Shown here: piece after piece, positions 50,679 through 59,336 of the stretch
Position numbering within the stretch: the first letter of the stretch is position 1
Layout of the letters: each line of letters starts with the position of its first letter
From: Planosporangium thailandense
GTDB taxonomy: Bacteria; Actinomycetota; Actinomycetes; Mycobacteriales; Micromonosporaceae
Reading direction: 5' to 3'
Length of the DNA stretch: 64,000 nucleotides
Assembly (NCBI RefSeq): GCF_011947195.1
Contig: NZ_JAATVY010000001.1
Span: 434,001 to 498,000, forward strand
Notes under the pieces: model-generated
The model's input: only the letters and a program-made list of their open reading frames with translations
The model's database searches: none
What the model was told of the DNA's origin: nothing
Translations under genes and position numbers: made by a program

Positions 50679-51185
50679 ATGTTCAACTCAGCGGTTTACG
50701 ACCAGATCCCTGTCGTCCGTGCCACGGGGACCGGCGGCACCACCCTGTCGGCGTTCCACGACGCCCTCGTCGCTGTCGACCTCGGGTTCTACAACCTGGT
50801 CCGGCTGTCCAGCGTGATCCCGCCGAACACGGGTGTCGACACGACCGGAAAGACGCCGGTGCCGGTGGGGCAGTGGGGTGACCGGCTCTACTGCGTCTAC
50901 GCGCAGCAGAGCGCGACCTCCCCGGGCGAGCAGGCGTGGGCCGGCATCGGATGGGTGCGGCGCCACGACGGCGGCGGCGGGCTGTTCGTCGAGCACGAGG
51001 GCACCAGCGAGGGGTTCGTGGTCAACGCGATCCGTACCAGCCTGCGCGACCTCGTCGCCGGCCGGGAGGACGAGTTCACCGCGCCCGAGTGGGCGGTCAA
51101 CGGCGCGGTCTGCACCGACCAGCCGGTGTGTTCCCTCGTGGTCGCCGCGTACGAGACGGCGCCGTGGGTGGGGATCGTCCGATGA
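50679..51185 (+). CDS. pyruvoyl-dependent arginine decarboxylase
   Basis: A 168-residue proenzyme. The family cleaves itself between two serines; the second becomes a pyruvoyl group that decarboxylates arginine to agmatine. Here ATGTGGTTLSAFHDALVAVDLGFYNLVRLSSVIPPNT matches the archaeal enzyme's G-x-T-x-L-x-AF and N-L-x-R-x-SS-x-x-PP pattern, with cleavage predicted between Ser44 and Ser45. GGLFVEHEGTS supplies the conserved acidic motif. ATG 50679 is preferred (ggag 12 bases upstream); the frame is open to 50604. The gene is coupled by ATGA to two acyltransferase-like genes, so the amine product is probably acylated. Arginine as substrate is inferred from the family. Confidence 0.85.
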   Translation: MFNSAVYDQIPVVRATGTGGTTLSAFHDALVAVDLGFYNLVRLSSVIPPNTGVDTTGKTPVPVGQWGDRLYCVYAQQSATSPGEQAWAGIGWVRRHDGGGGLFVEHEGTSEGFVVNAIRTSLRDLVAGREDEFTAPEWAVNGAVCTDQPVCSLVVAAYETAPWVGIVR

Positions 51186-51793
51186 AGCTCACCATCGAGA
51201 CCGTTCTAGGCGCGTCCGCGACCGCGGCCTTCTACCCGCTGTACGTCGCCGCGTTCGAGCCCATCCGCACCAGGGCCGCCGCCCGCCACCTGCTGACCGC
51301 CGAGGAGTTCGAGGCGGAGATGGCCGATGAGCGGATCGACAAGTACGTCGTATGGGACGACAACGGCGAACCCGTGGCGCTGTCCACCCTGACGACGGAC
51401 CTCGCGGCGGTGCCCTGGGTCAGCCCGGAGTACTTCGCCGCGCGCTACCCGGACCGGGTCGCCCGCCGGGCGGTCCACTACCTCGGGTACACGCTGGTCC
51501 ACCCCGACCACGCCCGCAACGGCGTGTTCAACCTGATGATCGAGGCGATCGAGCGGCGCTGCGCCGACGCGCGCGGGGTGATGGCGTTCGACGTCTGCTC
51601 GTACAACGACGCGCGCAGCGTCGGCCGCCGGATCGAGCGGCTGGGCCGGTACGACGGGGTGACCCTGTCGGCGGTGGACGTGCAGACGTACTACGCGGCG
51701 ACGTTCGACGCGCCGCTGCCCGAGGCCGAAATCGAGGCGCCGCGGCCCGCGGCCACCGTCGACACGTCGCTGACCGCTGGCGCCGCCCGATGA
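51182..51793 (+). CDS. GNAT-like acyltransferase (decarboxylase operon)
   Basis: A 203-residue protein with a GNAT-type core: LTIETVLGASATAAFYPLYVAAFEPIRTRAA at the N-terminus, AVHYLGYTLVHPDHARNGVFNLMIEAIERRC as the acyl-CoA-binding strand-loop-helix, and a C-terminal tail rich in Ala and Pro. DVCSYNDARSVGRRIERLG follows where GNAT proteins close the active site. ATGA overlaps on both sides (51182-51185, 51790-51793). Probable role: transfer of an acyl group to the amine made by the decarboxylase. Confidence 0.72.
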   Translation: MKLTIETVLGASATAAFYPLYVAAFEPIRTRAAARHLLTAEEFEAEMADERIDKYVVWDDNGEPVALSTLTTDLAAVPWVSPEYFAARYPDRVARRAVHYLGYTLVHPDHARNGVFNLMIEAIERRCADARGVMAFDVCSYNDARSVGRRIERLGRYDGVTLSAVDVQTYYAATFDAPLPEAEIEAPRPAATVDTSLTAGAAR

Positions 51794-52596
51794 ACGCCGG
51801 GGTGAGCGTCGGGCCGCAGCGGGCCGGGGAGCGCCGCACGGCAGACGGCGATGTCCGCGTCGTCAGCCTCGCCGACCGTCCGGGGCTGGTGGCGTCCATC
51901 CCGGACGTGCTCGCCTCGCGTTGGCCGATGTTCATGCTCGCCGGCCGTCCGGGTCACGACGTCGATCTCGTCGAACTGGTGATGCGCACTCCCGTGCACC
52001 AGGTGGTGCTGCTCGACGCCGCCGACGAGGTGCTCGGTGCGGGGCTGTCGGTGCCGCTCGACTGGGACGGCACGACCGAGGGGCTGCCGGCGGGCTGGGA
52101 CGGCGCGGTGCAGGCGAGCGCCGACCTGCTGGCACGCGGCGGCACGCCGAACACGGCGTGCGCACTGTCGATCACCCTCAAGCCGACGGCGGCGGGGCGG
52201 GGGTACGCGTCGAGCATGATCAACGCGCTCAAGCGGGCCGCCGCGACGGCCGGAGCCTCCGCGCTGATCGCGCCGGTCCGCCCGGTCCTCAAAACCCGGT
52301 ACCCGCTGACGCCGACGGCGGACTACCTCACCTGGCGCACCGACGAGGGCGAGGTCTTCGACCCGTGGCTGCGGCTGCACCTCGGGCTCGGCGGGACGGT
52401 ACGCGGCGTCGCGTACCCCTCGATGACGATCACCGGCAGCATCGCGGAGTGGCGCAGTTGGGTCGGGCTGGCCCTGCCGGGCAGCGGCGAGTACGTGATC
52501 CCGGGCGGCATCGCGCCGCTGGTCGTCGACCGGGTGGCGGACACCGGCGTGTACCGGGAGCCCAACGTCTGGGTGGTGCACGACACCGAAAGCTGA
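51790..52596 (+). CDS. acyltransferase-like protein (decarboxylase operon)
   Basis: A 268-residue soluble protein. HQVVLLDAADEVLGAGLSVPLDW and ACALSITLKPTAAGRGYASSMINALKRAAATAG look like GNAT strands 2-4 with the AGRGYA acyl-CoA loop; then SALIAPVRPVLKTRYPLTPTADYLTWRTDEGEVFDPWLRLHLGLGGTVRGVAYPSMTITG. This second part resembles GNAT-related acyltransferases acting on larger amines. Substrate unknown. It is the last gene of the three-gene operon; the GGDEF-EAL gene begins 81 bases later. Confidence 0.7.
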   Translation: MNAGVSVGPQRAGERRTADGDVRVVSLADRPGLVASIPDVLASRWPMFMLAGRPGHDVDLVELVMRTPVHQVVLLDAADEVLGAGLSVPLDWDGTTEGLPAGWDGAVQASADLLARGGTPNTACALSITLKPTAAGRGYASSMINALKRAAATAGASALIAPVRPVLKTRYPLTPTADYLTWRTDEGEVFDPWLRLHLGLGGTVRGVAYPSMTITGSIAEWRSWVGLALPGSGEYVIPGGIAPLVVDRVADTGVYREPNVWVVHDTES

Positions 52597-52677
52597 CGGT
52601 CGTTTTCGGTTCATCGCGGGGCGTACCTGCCGATCAAGGTCGTAAGGCACCACTCGCGAGAACCAAGGGAAGACCGC

Positions 52678-55002
52678 ATGCTCCGGCTCAGCCGTACCCC
52701 GAGCCCGGCGTCGCCGCCCGGGCCTCGATCCGCGGTGCCCGCCTGGGCCTTTCTGGCCTTCGGCGGGCTCGCGGCCGTGCTGTACGCCGTTGTGCCGGTC
52801 GCGCTGACCCCGCCGCTGTTCCTGGCCGTGGCGGTGGCCTCCATCGTGGCCACCGCCATCGGCGCGCGCCGGCATCAGGTCGCGGGCGTCCGGCGCCCGT
52901 GGTGGGCGATGGTCGCCGCGGAGACCCTGTTCCTCGGCGGCGCGGTGCTGCGGGCGGTCATCCCGGGCGTCGACGCCACCCCGCCCGGCCCGGCGGCGCT
53001 CATCCCGGACGTGCTGGTCGTCCCTGGTTATCTGTGCTGGGCGTACGCCGTCATCGACATGCTGCGTCGACGCCGGCCCACCAAGGCCGACCCGGCCGCC
53101 GCCGACGCGCTCCTCATCGGGCTCGGCGCCACGCTGGTCGTCTGGGTGTTCCTGCTGGGGCCGCGCATCGCCGCGGCGCCGGAGTCCACCGCCTCGCAGG
53201 TCGCGGCCGCGTTTTTCCCCGTCGTCGACGTGGTGCTGATGGTGTTCGCGGCACAGTTGATGTTCGCCGACGCCGCCCGGGTGCCGGCGCTCTGGCTGCT
53301 CGGCGCCTCCGCGACGGTCATGTTCGTCGGCGATCTGATGTACGCGGTCCACGAGGACGGCGTGGATTCGGGCAGTCCGCTGGTGCGACTGTTCGACATC
53401 TTCAGCCTGCTGGCGTACGCCATGATGGCCGCCGCCGCGCTGCACCCGACCATGCGTACGCTCACGGAGCGACAGTCGGTCGCCCTGCGCTACTTCGGGA
53501 TCGTGCGTACCGCCGGCATCGCGACCGTCCTGGTCACGCCGACCGTCCTCGCCATGGTGGCCCCGCCGTCGACCGGCTGGAACGGCGCGGTGCGGCTGGC
53601 GCTGTCGTTCCTGCTCACGGTGACGGTCGTCATCCGCCTCGTGCGGGCCAACAACTCCCAGACCCGCGCCGAGCGGGCGGCCCGGCACCGGGCGACGCAC
53701 GACGCCCTCACCGATCTCCCCAACCGGGAACTGCTCACCGAGACCATCTCGCGCCTGTCCGAGGCGGACGAGGGGCAGGAGATCACCCTGCTCTTCATCG
53801 ACCTGGACCGGTTCAAGATGGTCAACGACAGCTGGGGCCACGCGGTCGGCGACGAGCTGTTGTGCGCGGTCGCGGCCCGGCTGCGCACCGCCGTGCGCGG
53901 CGAGGACCTGGTGTGCCGGGTGGGCGGCGACGAGTTCGTCGTCCTGATCGCGTCGACGACCGACTCCTCGCAGGTGGCGTCCCTGACCGAACGCCTGCTC
54001 GACGACTTCGCCGAGCCGTTCGACCTCTCCGTGGGCAGCGTCGTCATCACCCCCTCGATCGGCGTCGCGTCCTCGGACGGGGCCACCGAGGCGCTCGAGC
54101 TGATCCGGGACGCCGACACGGCGATGTACAAGGCGAAAAGCTCCGGGCGCAACGGGTACGCGTTCTTCGACCAGATCCTGCACGAGCAGGTGCGCACCCG
54201 GGTCGAGATCGAACAGGCGCTGCGCGGCGCGTTGGACCGGGGCGAGCTGTCGGTGCACTACCAGCCGATCGTCGACCTGGCCAACGACGAGCTGACCGGT
54301 TTCGAGGCGCTGATGCGCTGGGATCACCCGCAGCTGGGCCGGGTGTCACCGCTGGAGTTCATCCCGATCGCGGAGGACACCGGGCTCATCGTGGAGTACG
54401 GCGCGTGGCTGCTGGAGGAGGCGGCGAACCAGCTCGTCCGCTGGCGTGCGGCGCGGGCCGATGATCTCCCGCCGCTGCACATCTCCGTGAACATCTCGGT
54501 CCGCCAGCTGCGCGACTCGGCGCTGGTCGGCGTCGTGCGCCGGGCGCTGCGCCGCACCGGCCTACCGGCCTCGACGCTGTGGCTGGAGATCACCGAGTCC
54601 GGCGTGATGGAGGACCCCGAGACCGCTCTGGCCACCCTGCGGGCGCTGCGCGCGCTCGGCGTCAGGCTGGCCATCGACGACTTCGGTACCGGGTACGCGT
54701 CGCTGAACTATCTGCGGTCCATCCCGGCCCGGATCGTGAAGATCGACCGGTCGTTCGTGGCCGGTGTCGGCGAGGGCAGCCACAACGAGGCGATCGTGAA
54801 GGCCGTGGTCGCCATGGCGCACGCGCTGGGCCAGCGGGTCGTGGCCGAGGGGGTCGAGACGGTCGTGCAGCGGGACTGGCTGCGTGCGTACGGCTGCGAC
54901 CTGGTGCAGGGCTGGCTCTACGGCGCGCCGCGGTCGGCGGACGCGCAGGTCGCCTGGATGGACCGGACCGCGACGGCGCTGCAGCTCGATCACCTTTCGT
55001 AG
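52678..55002 (+). CDS. membrane GGDEF-EAL protein (c-di-GMP turnover)
   Basis: A 774-residue bifunctional-type protein. N-terminal half (1-325) has about eight to ten hydrophobic segments, a membrane sensor without a recognised family. GGDEF (residues 416-420, VGGDEFVVL) shows an intact diguanylate cyclase site; EAL (543-545, TGFEALMRW) with DDFGTGYASLNYL and VAEGVET shows an intact phosphodiesterase domain. Both activities may be present, or one may be regulatory. It lies directly after the decarboxylase operon, but its own gggaag ribosome site and 81-base gap leave co-transcription open. Confidence 0.93.
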   Translation: MLRLSRTPSPASPPGPRSAVPAWAFLAFGGLAAVLYAVVPVALTPPLFLAVAVASIVATAIGARRHQVAGVRRPWWAMVAAETLFLGGAVLRAVIPGVDATPPGPAALIPDVLVVPGYLCWAYAVIDMLRRRRPTKADPAAADALLIGLGATLVVWVFLLGPRIAAAPESTASQVAAAFFPVVDVVLMVFAAQLMFADAARVPALWLLGASATVMFVGDLMYAVHEDGVDSGSPLVRLFDIFSLLAYAMMAAAALHPTMRTLTERQSVALRYFGIVRTAGIATVLVTPTVLAMVAPPSTGWNGAVRLALSFLLTVTVVIRLVRANNSQTRAERAARHRATHDALTDLPNRELLTETISRLSEADEGQEITLLFIDLDRFKMVNDSWGHAVGDELLCAVAARLRTAVRGEDLVCRVGGDEFVVLIASTTDSSQVASLTERLLDDFAEPFDLSVGSVVITPSIGVASSDGATEALELIRDADTAMYKAKSSGRNGYAFFDQILHEQVRTRVEIEQALRGALDRGELSVHYQPIVDLANDELTGFEALMRWDHPQLGRVSPLEFIPIAEDTGLIVEYGAWLLEEAANQLVRWRAARADDLPPLHISVNISVRQLRDSALVGVVRRALRRTGLPASTLWLEITESGVMEDPETALATLRALRALGVRLAIDDFGTGYASLNYLRSIPARIVKIDRSFVAGVGEGSHNEAIVKAVVAMAHALGQRVVAEGVETVVQRDWLRAYGCDLVQGWLYGAPRSADAQVAWMDRTATALQLDHLS

Positions 55003-55019
55003 TTTGGTCGACCCGGCCG

Positions 55020-55982
55020 TCAGCCGCTCAGGGCACGGCGCATCGCCGCCGCGGTCTCCTCGGGCGCGGTGGGGTTGACGGCGACCCCGGTGGCGATCTC
55101 CAGCCCGCCGGGCGTGGTGACCCGCGGGTACAGGGTGACGTACCACCGGTACCAGTCCCGTGCGGTCGGGCTGTTCGCCGGCCCGTCGTGGACGACGAGG
55201 TTGTACGCGGGGTCGTCGAGCACGCCGGCGAGGGCCGTCAGGACGCGGGGCAGCGTCCGGGCCAGGGCGGCGATGGCCGGATTCGAGGCGTTCGCGAGGT
55301 CGGCGCTGTCGTCGGCGGGCAGCAGGACCGTCTGGTGCGGCACCGCCGCGGCGCGCGGCTGCCAGACCAGCACGCCGTCGGCGTCGCTGACGACCCGGAG
55401 CCCCTCGGCGCGCTCGGCGGCCGCGAGGTCGTCGTGCAGGCGGCGTCCGGTTCGGGAGAAGTGCTCGCGGGCGCGCTCCCACCGCCGGGTCAGCCCCGGC
55501 GGGGCCTGGTCGAGCGCGACGATCTGGGTGTGCGGGTGGCGCAGCGACGCACCCGCGCGCTCGCCGTGGTTGCGGAACACGCTGACGGCGGCCGGCTGCC
55601 GGGTGGCGAGCGCGCGGCAGCGCTCCCGGATCGCGAACAGGACCGTCGCGAGCTCGTCCGGCTCGGCCGAGCGCGGATCCCAGTCGTGCCGGTCGGACTC
55701 GATCACCACCTCGTGCGCGCCGGTGAAGGGCAGTGCGTCCGGGCCCGGTCCCGCGCCCTCCCCGTCGGTGGCAACCAGGGCGTACAGGTTGGGCACCACC
55801 CGTACCTGCCAGGCGTCCGTCGCGGCCGGCACGCGCAGCACCTCGGGCGGCGTCATCGCCTCGTTGCCCGGGCAGAAGGGGCACGGCGCGGGCCCGCTCG
55901 GCCGGTCGACCGGGCGGCCGGCGCGGCGGGGCGCGATGACGCTCCAGTCACCGGTCTCGGAATCAACCCGCGCTTCTACCAT
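55020..55982 (-). CDS. galT: galactose-1-phosphate uridylyltransferase
   Basis: A 320-residue HIT-superfamily enzyme of the Leloir pathway. Zinc ligands Cys34 and Cys37 (APCPFCPGNE), the substrate region VRVVPNLYALV, VFRNHGERAGASLRHPHTQIVAL with the active-site HPHTQ, and a second half ending GLEIATGVAVNPTAPEETAAAMR. ATG 55982 is the start; the frame is open to 56084 but no domain lies there. Slightly shorter than E. coli GalT (about 350) as usual in actinobacteria. No galK or galE adjacent. Converges with the GGDEF-EAL gene (17 bases apart). Confidence 0.88.
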   Translation of the reverse strand: MVEARVDSETGDWSVIAPRRAGRPVDRPSGPAPCPFCPGNEAMTPPEVLRVPAATDAWQVRVVPNLYALVATDGEGAGPGPDALPFTGAHEVVIESDRHDWDPRSAEPDELATVLFAIRERCRALATRQPAAVSVFRNHGERAGASLRHPHTQIVALDQAPPGLTRRWERAREHFSRTGRRLHDDLAAAERAEGLRVVSDADGVLVWQPRAAAVPHQTVLLPADDSADLANASNPAIAALARTLPRVLTALAGVLDDPAYNLVVHDGPANSPTARDWYRWYVTLYPRVTTPGGLEIATGVAVNPTAPEETAAAMRRALSG

Positions 55983-56162
55983 CGACCTAACCAGTTCTGT
56001 CCGTTGATGCTTCTGGTGCGAACGCTGTGCGGGGATCGTACGGCCCGCGCCGGGCCGGGCGGGGCACTTCTCCGCCGCGAGCACGGCGCGCGTCCCGGCC
56101 GGCCGCCCGTGTTTGATCGATCGCAGCGGGGGAAGCAGACGCTGTCAGCCGGAGAGCCACAC

Positions 56163-57986
56163 ATGCGTCTGCCGTACCGCACCCGCGAAGCCGAGCCGCC
56201 CGCCCGCCGTACGCCGTCCGACGGGTCGGCCGTGACCCGGCGGCGGCTGCTGGGGGCAGCGGGGCTGCTCGCGGTGGCCGGCGCTACGGGAACCCGGGCC
56301 CGACCGGCGCGGGCGCCGGCCGGTGACCCTCCCGCCGGCCGCGGTCGGCCGGCGGTGACCGCCGGTCAGGCGGTCCCGGCGGTGTCCAACGCCCGCCAGT
56401 GCGGTCTCGCCGGTGACGGCGTCACCAACGACCAGCCGGCGCTGCAGGCGCTCGTCGACGCCCTCGGCGCCGCGTACGCCGCCGACGGTCTCGGGCGCGT
56501 CATCTACTGCCCGCCGGGCGAGTACTCGATCCGCGACGCCGGCACGGTGTGGCGCAGCGGCGTGTCCCTGGTCGGCGCCGGCCCCGGTGTCACCAGGTTC
56601 CTGCTGTCCAACTCCGGCAACCGCGCCGACCCGACGCCGCTGGCGTTCTTCACCACCCTGCAGCACGGCGCCACCCGGGCCAACCACCTCACCGACTGCG
56701 CCTTCGAGCGGTTCGAGATCGACGGGTCTCGGGTCCTGCTCGCCGGCTACAACGTGCTCGCCAAGGGCCTCGGCATGCAGTACATGCTCCGGGCCCGCTT
56801 CCGCGATCTGTACATTCACGACACCGCGGCCAGTGGGCTCGGCTGCGACTTCCTCCAGGACACCACGATCGAGAGCGTGGTCGCCGAGCGGTGCGGACGG
56901 CTGAATCCCGGCACGAACATCGGCGGCGCCGGGTTCGGCATCGGAATCGGTGGCTGGGGCCCGGTCGAGCGCCTCGCGATCGCCGACTGCACCGCGCTCG
57001 GCAACGGCACCAACGGGTTCTTCGTGGAGCTGCAGAAGAGCTGGTGGACACCGCCGCGGGGGATCCGGGTCGTCGGCTGCCACGCCGAGGGCAACTACTA
57101 CGGCATCTCCGACTGGGGTGCCGACGGGATGACCGTCTCCGCCTGCACGATGACCGCCAACCTCGTCGCCGGGTACGACGTCTCGGCGCACGGCACCACC
57201 CGCGTCGGCGGGCGGGGTGGGATCGTCACCGACTGCGTCATCGACCGCAACGTCCACCACGGCGTGGTCATCGGCAACACGCCGGGCCGGTACGCGTTGC
57301 GCGGCAACCGCATCAGCGCCAACGGCTGCCACGGGTACCTGCAGTACAACCTGCGCACCGGCGACCGGCGACCGGCGGCCCTGATGGCGCTCGACGGCAA
57401 CGAGATCTGGGACAACGGCCTCGACGGGATCCGCGCCGACGCGGCGACGGTCGACGCCGCGCTCGTCGACAACCGGATCGAGGGCAACGGCCGGCGGGCC
57501 GCAGCCGCGGCGTCCGGGGGCGGGCGGACCGTCTCCTACACGGCGATGTCCATGGTGGACAAGAATGCGCGCTGGCTGCCCGACGGGCACCTGGGCAAGT
57601 GGCTGCGGGTCGGCGACCAGCGCGCGGTCGTCACCGGCAATACCGCCACCGAGCTGACCCTCGCGCCGTGGCGTACCGGCGCGACGACGGCGTGGCCGAC
57701 CGGCACTCCGTCCGCGGGCGACCGGTACAGCCTGCCGGCGGCGCCGCCGGCGCGCGCCGGGGTCACGCTGGCCCGACCGACCGACCGGCCGACGATCCGG
57801 GGCAACCGGATCTGGGACAGCCGGGCGCGCAAGACGCAGACGTACGGGCTGTGGGTCACCGACAGCGGCACCTGCGTCTCGGGCTGGGTCGCCGACAACG
57901 ACCTGGCGGGCAACGGGCGCGCGGCGGTCCGCTTCGACACCGTGCCGGACGGTGGGCGGTGGCGCGACAACGTCGGCCTCGCCTGA
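56163..57986 (+). CDS. secreted right-handed beta-helix protein (pectate lyase 3-like)
   Basis: A 607-residue exported protein. Twin-arginine signal VTRRRLLGAAGLLAVAGA (about residues 24-45). After a linker, the pectate-lyase-superfamily start NARQCGLAGDGVTNDQPALQALVDAL is followed by many parallel beta-helix rungs (for example CDFLQDTTIESVVAERC, RIEGNGRRAA, NDLAGNGRAAVRF). Could be a polysaccharide lyase, epimerase or tailspike-like hydrolase; the catalytic residues are not recognisable. Tat export suggests cytoplasmic folding. Confidence 0.83.
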   Translation: MRLPYRTREAEPPARRTPSDGSAVTRRRLLGAAGLLAVAGATGTRARPARAPAGDPPAGRGRPAVTAGQAVPAVSNARQCGLAGDGVTNDQPALQALVDALGAAYAADGLGRVIYCPPGEYSIRDAGTVWRSGVSLVGAGPGVTRFLLSNSGNRADPTPLAFFTTLQHGATRANHLTDCAFERFEIDGSRVLLAGYNVLAKGLGMQYMLRARFRDLYIHDTAASGLGCDFLQDTTIESVVAERCGRLNPGTNIGGAGFGIGIGGWGPVERLAIADCTALGNGTNGFFVELQKSWWTPPRGIRVVGCHAEGNYYGISDWGADGMTVSACTMTANLVAGYDVSAHGTTRVGGRGGIVTDCVIDRNVHHGVVIGNTPGRYALRGNRISANGCHGYLQYNLRTGDRRPAALMALDGNEIWDNGLDGIRADAATVDAALVDNRIEGNGRRAAAAASGGGRTVSYTAMSMVDKNARWLPDGHLGKWLRVGDQRAVVTGNTATELTLAPWRTGATTAWPTGTPSAGDRYSLPAAPPARAGVTLARPTDRPTIRGNRIWDSRARKTQTYGLWVTDSGTCVSGWVADNDLAGNGRAAVRFDTVPDGGRWRDNVGLA

Positions 57987-58001
57987 CTCGGGCGGGGCCG
58001 G

Positions 58002-59219
58002 TCAGCTCCCGTGACCCGGGCCGACCCCGCCCAGGTACGCCTCGACCTCGCCGGCGACCGTCGCGGCGTCCTGCGGGAACCCGCGCAGGATGCTGGAGCC
58101 GCGGCAGACCAGCCAGCGCAGCCCGACGTACCAGACGCCGGGCGCCGCCGCGGCGGTGCCGTCGTGCCGGGGCTGCCCCGCCGGCCCGACCAGGCCGGGG
58201 TCGACCCAGGAGAAGTCGCCGTCGAATCCGGTGCACCACACGACGCTGGTGACCTCCTCGGCGCGCAGATCGAGGGTCGCCGGCGGGCTGATCTCGACGG
58301 GCGTGTCGGTCGGATCCGCCTCGGCGGGCGGCAGCTCCCCGCCACGGCGCCGGGCGAGGTCGTCGACCAGCCCGCGCGCCCAGGCGGCGAACGCGTCGCC
58401 GGCGGCGATGTTGGCGTGGACGCTGTCGTCGAAGGTGAGCCGGTCGCCGGCGATCGCGACCGGGCGCCCGACCAGCGTGACGCCCCGGCGCGCCAGCGCC
58501 TGCAGACTCAGGCTGTGACCGCCGCCCCCGATCACCGGATTCGGCGCCCGCAGGAGCGACGGGTCCGTCAGATCGCCCGGCCGCTGGTCGTAGAACCCCA
58601 ACTCGACCAGCCATTCGTACGTGCCGCGCCCCCGGTACCGGCACGGAAGGCGGCCGACCGGACTGGTCGCGAGCAGGACCCGCCGTCCGCCGCCCAGCAG
58701 GTCCGCGGCGATCTGGCAGCCCGACTGGCCGCTGCCCACGACGAGGACGGACCCCGCCGGCAGGAGCCCGGGGGTGCGGTAGTCGCCCGCGTGGTACTGC
58801 GCGACGCGGGCGGGTACCGCCCGTGCCAGCGCCGGCACCTTCGGCGTGTTCTGGTCACCCGTGGCGACCACGACCGCGCGGGCGCGCAGGTCGCCCGCGG
58901 CGGTCCGCAGGACCCAGCCGGCACCGGCGCGCGCCAGCCGTGCGACGGGTGTGACTTCCCGGATCGGACAGTCCGCGGCCAGCGTCTCGAGCCGCTCGAC
59001 GACCTCCGCGCGGGTCGCGTACGACTCCCGCTCCTGCGCGCCGAGCGCCGGGTTCATCCAGCCGGGCGTGTTCAGGCGGAAGGAGCCCCACCGCTGGGTA
59101 CGCCAGGTCTCGCCGGCCCGCCCGCGCTCGAGCACGACATGCGCGACACCACGGGCGGCGAGCGCGGCGCTCGCGGACAGCCCGGCCGGCCCCGCGCCCA
59201 CGACCACGCAGTCGAACAC
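58002..59219 (-). CDS. FAD/NADPH-dependent monooxygenase (flavin-containing, CzcO-like)
   Basis: A 405-residue class B flavin monooxygenase-type protein. FAD-binding GAGPAGLSASAALA at residues 8-21, NADPH-binding VVGSGQSGCQIAADLL near 160 and VVATGDQNTPKVPAL between them. SVVWCTGFDGDFSWV near residue 330 is the usual C-terminal flavoprotein motif. Substrate unknown. Start ATG 59219; 118 bases separate it from the divergent formate dehydrogenase gene. Confidence 0.87.
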   Translation of the reverse strand: MFDCVVVGAGPAGLSASAALAARGVAHVVLERGRAGETWRTQRWGSFRLNTPGWMNPALGAQERESYATRAEVVERLETLAADCPIREVTPVARLARAGAGWVLRTAAGDLRARAVVVATGDQNTPKVPALARAVPARVAQYHAGDYRTPGLLPAGSVLVVGSGQSGCQIAADLLGGGRRVLLATSPVGRLPCRYRGRGTYEWLVELGFYDQRPGDLTDPSLLRAPNPVIGGGGHSLSLQALARRGVTLVGRPVAIAGDRLTFDDSVHANIAAGDAFAAWARGLVDDLARRRGGELPPAEADPTDTPVEISPPATLDLRAEEVTSVVWCTGFDGDFSWVDPGLVGPAGQPRHDGTAAAAPGVWYVGLRWLVCRGSSILRGFPQDAATVAGEVEAYLGGVGPGHGS

Positions 59220-59336
59220 CGTCGGACGCCTCCGGATCGGTCGTACGGCGGTCCGGAGTCAAGCCTAGTCCGCGCCGGCCGACGGTAATGCCACCAGCAA
59301 GATTACGAACACGGACGGTGTGGTAAGCATGATCCC

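Noticed and set aside
54579-56162. Long plus-strand frame upstream of the beta-helix gene (1135 residues in total)
   Set aside because: The first half is antisense to GalT and out of frame with the GGDEF-EAL gene; only the part from ATG 56163 has a Tat signal and domain.
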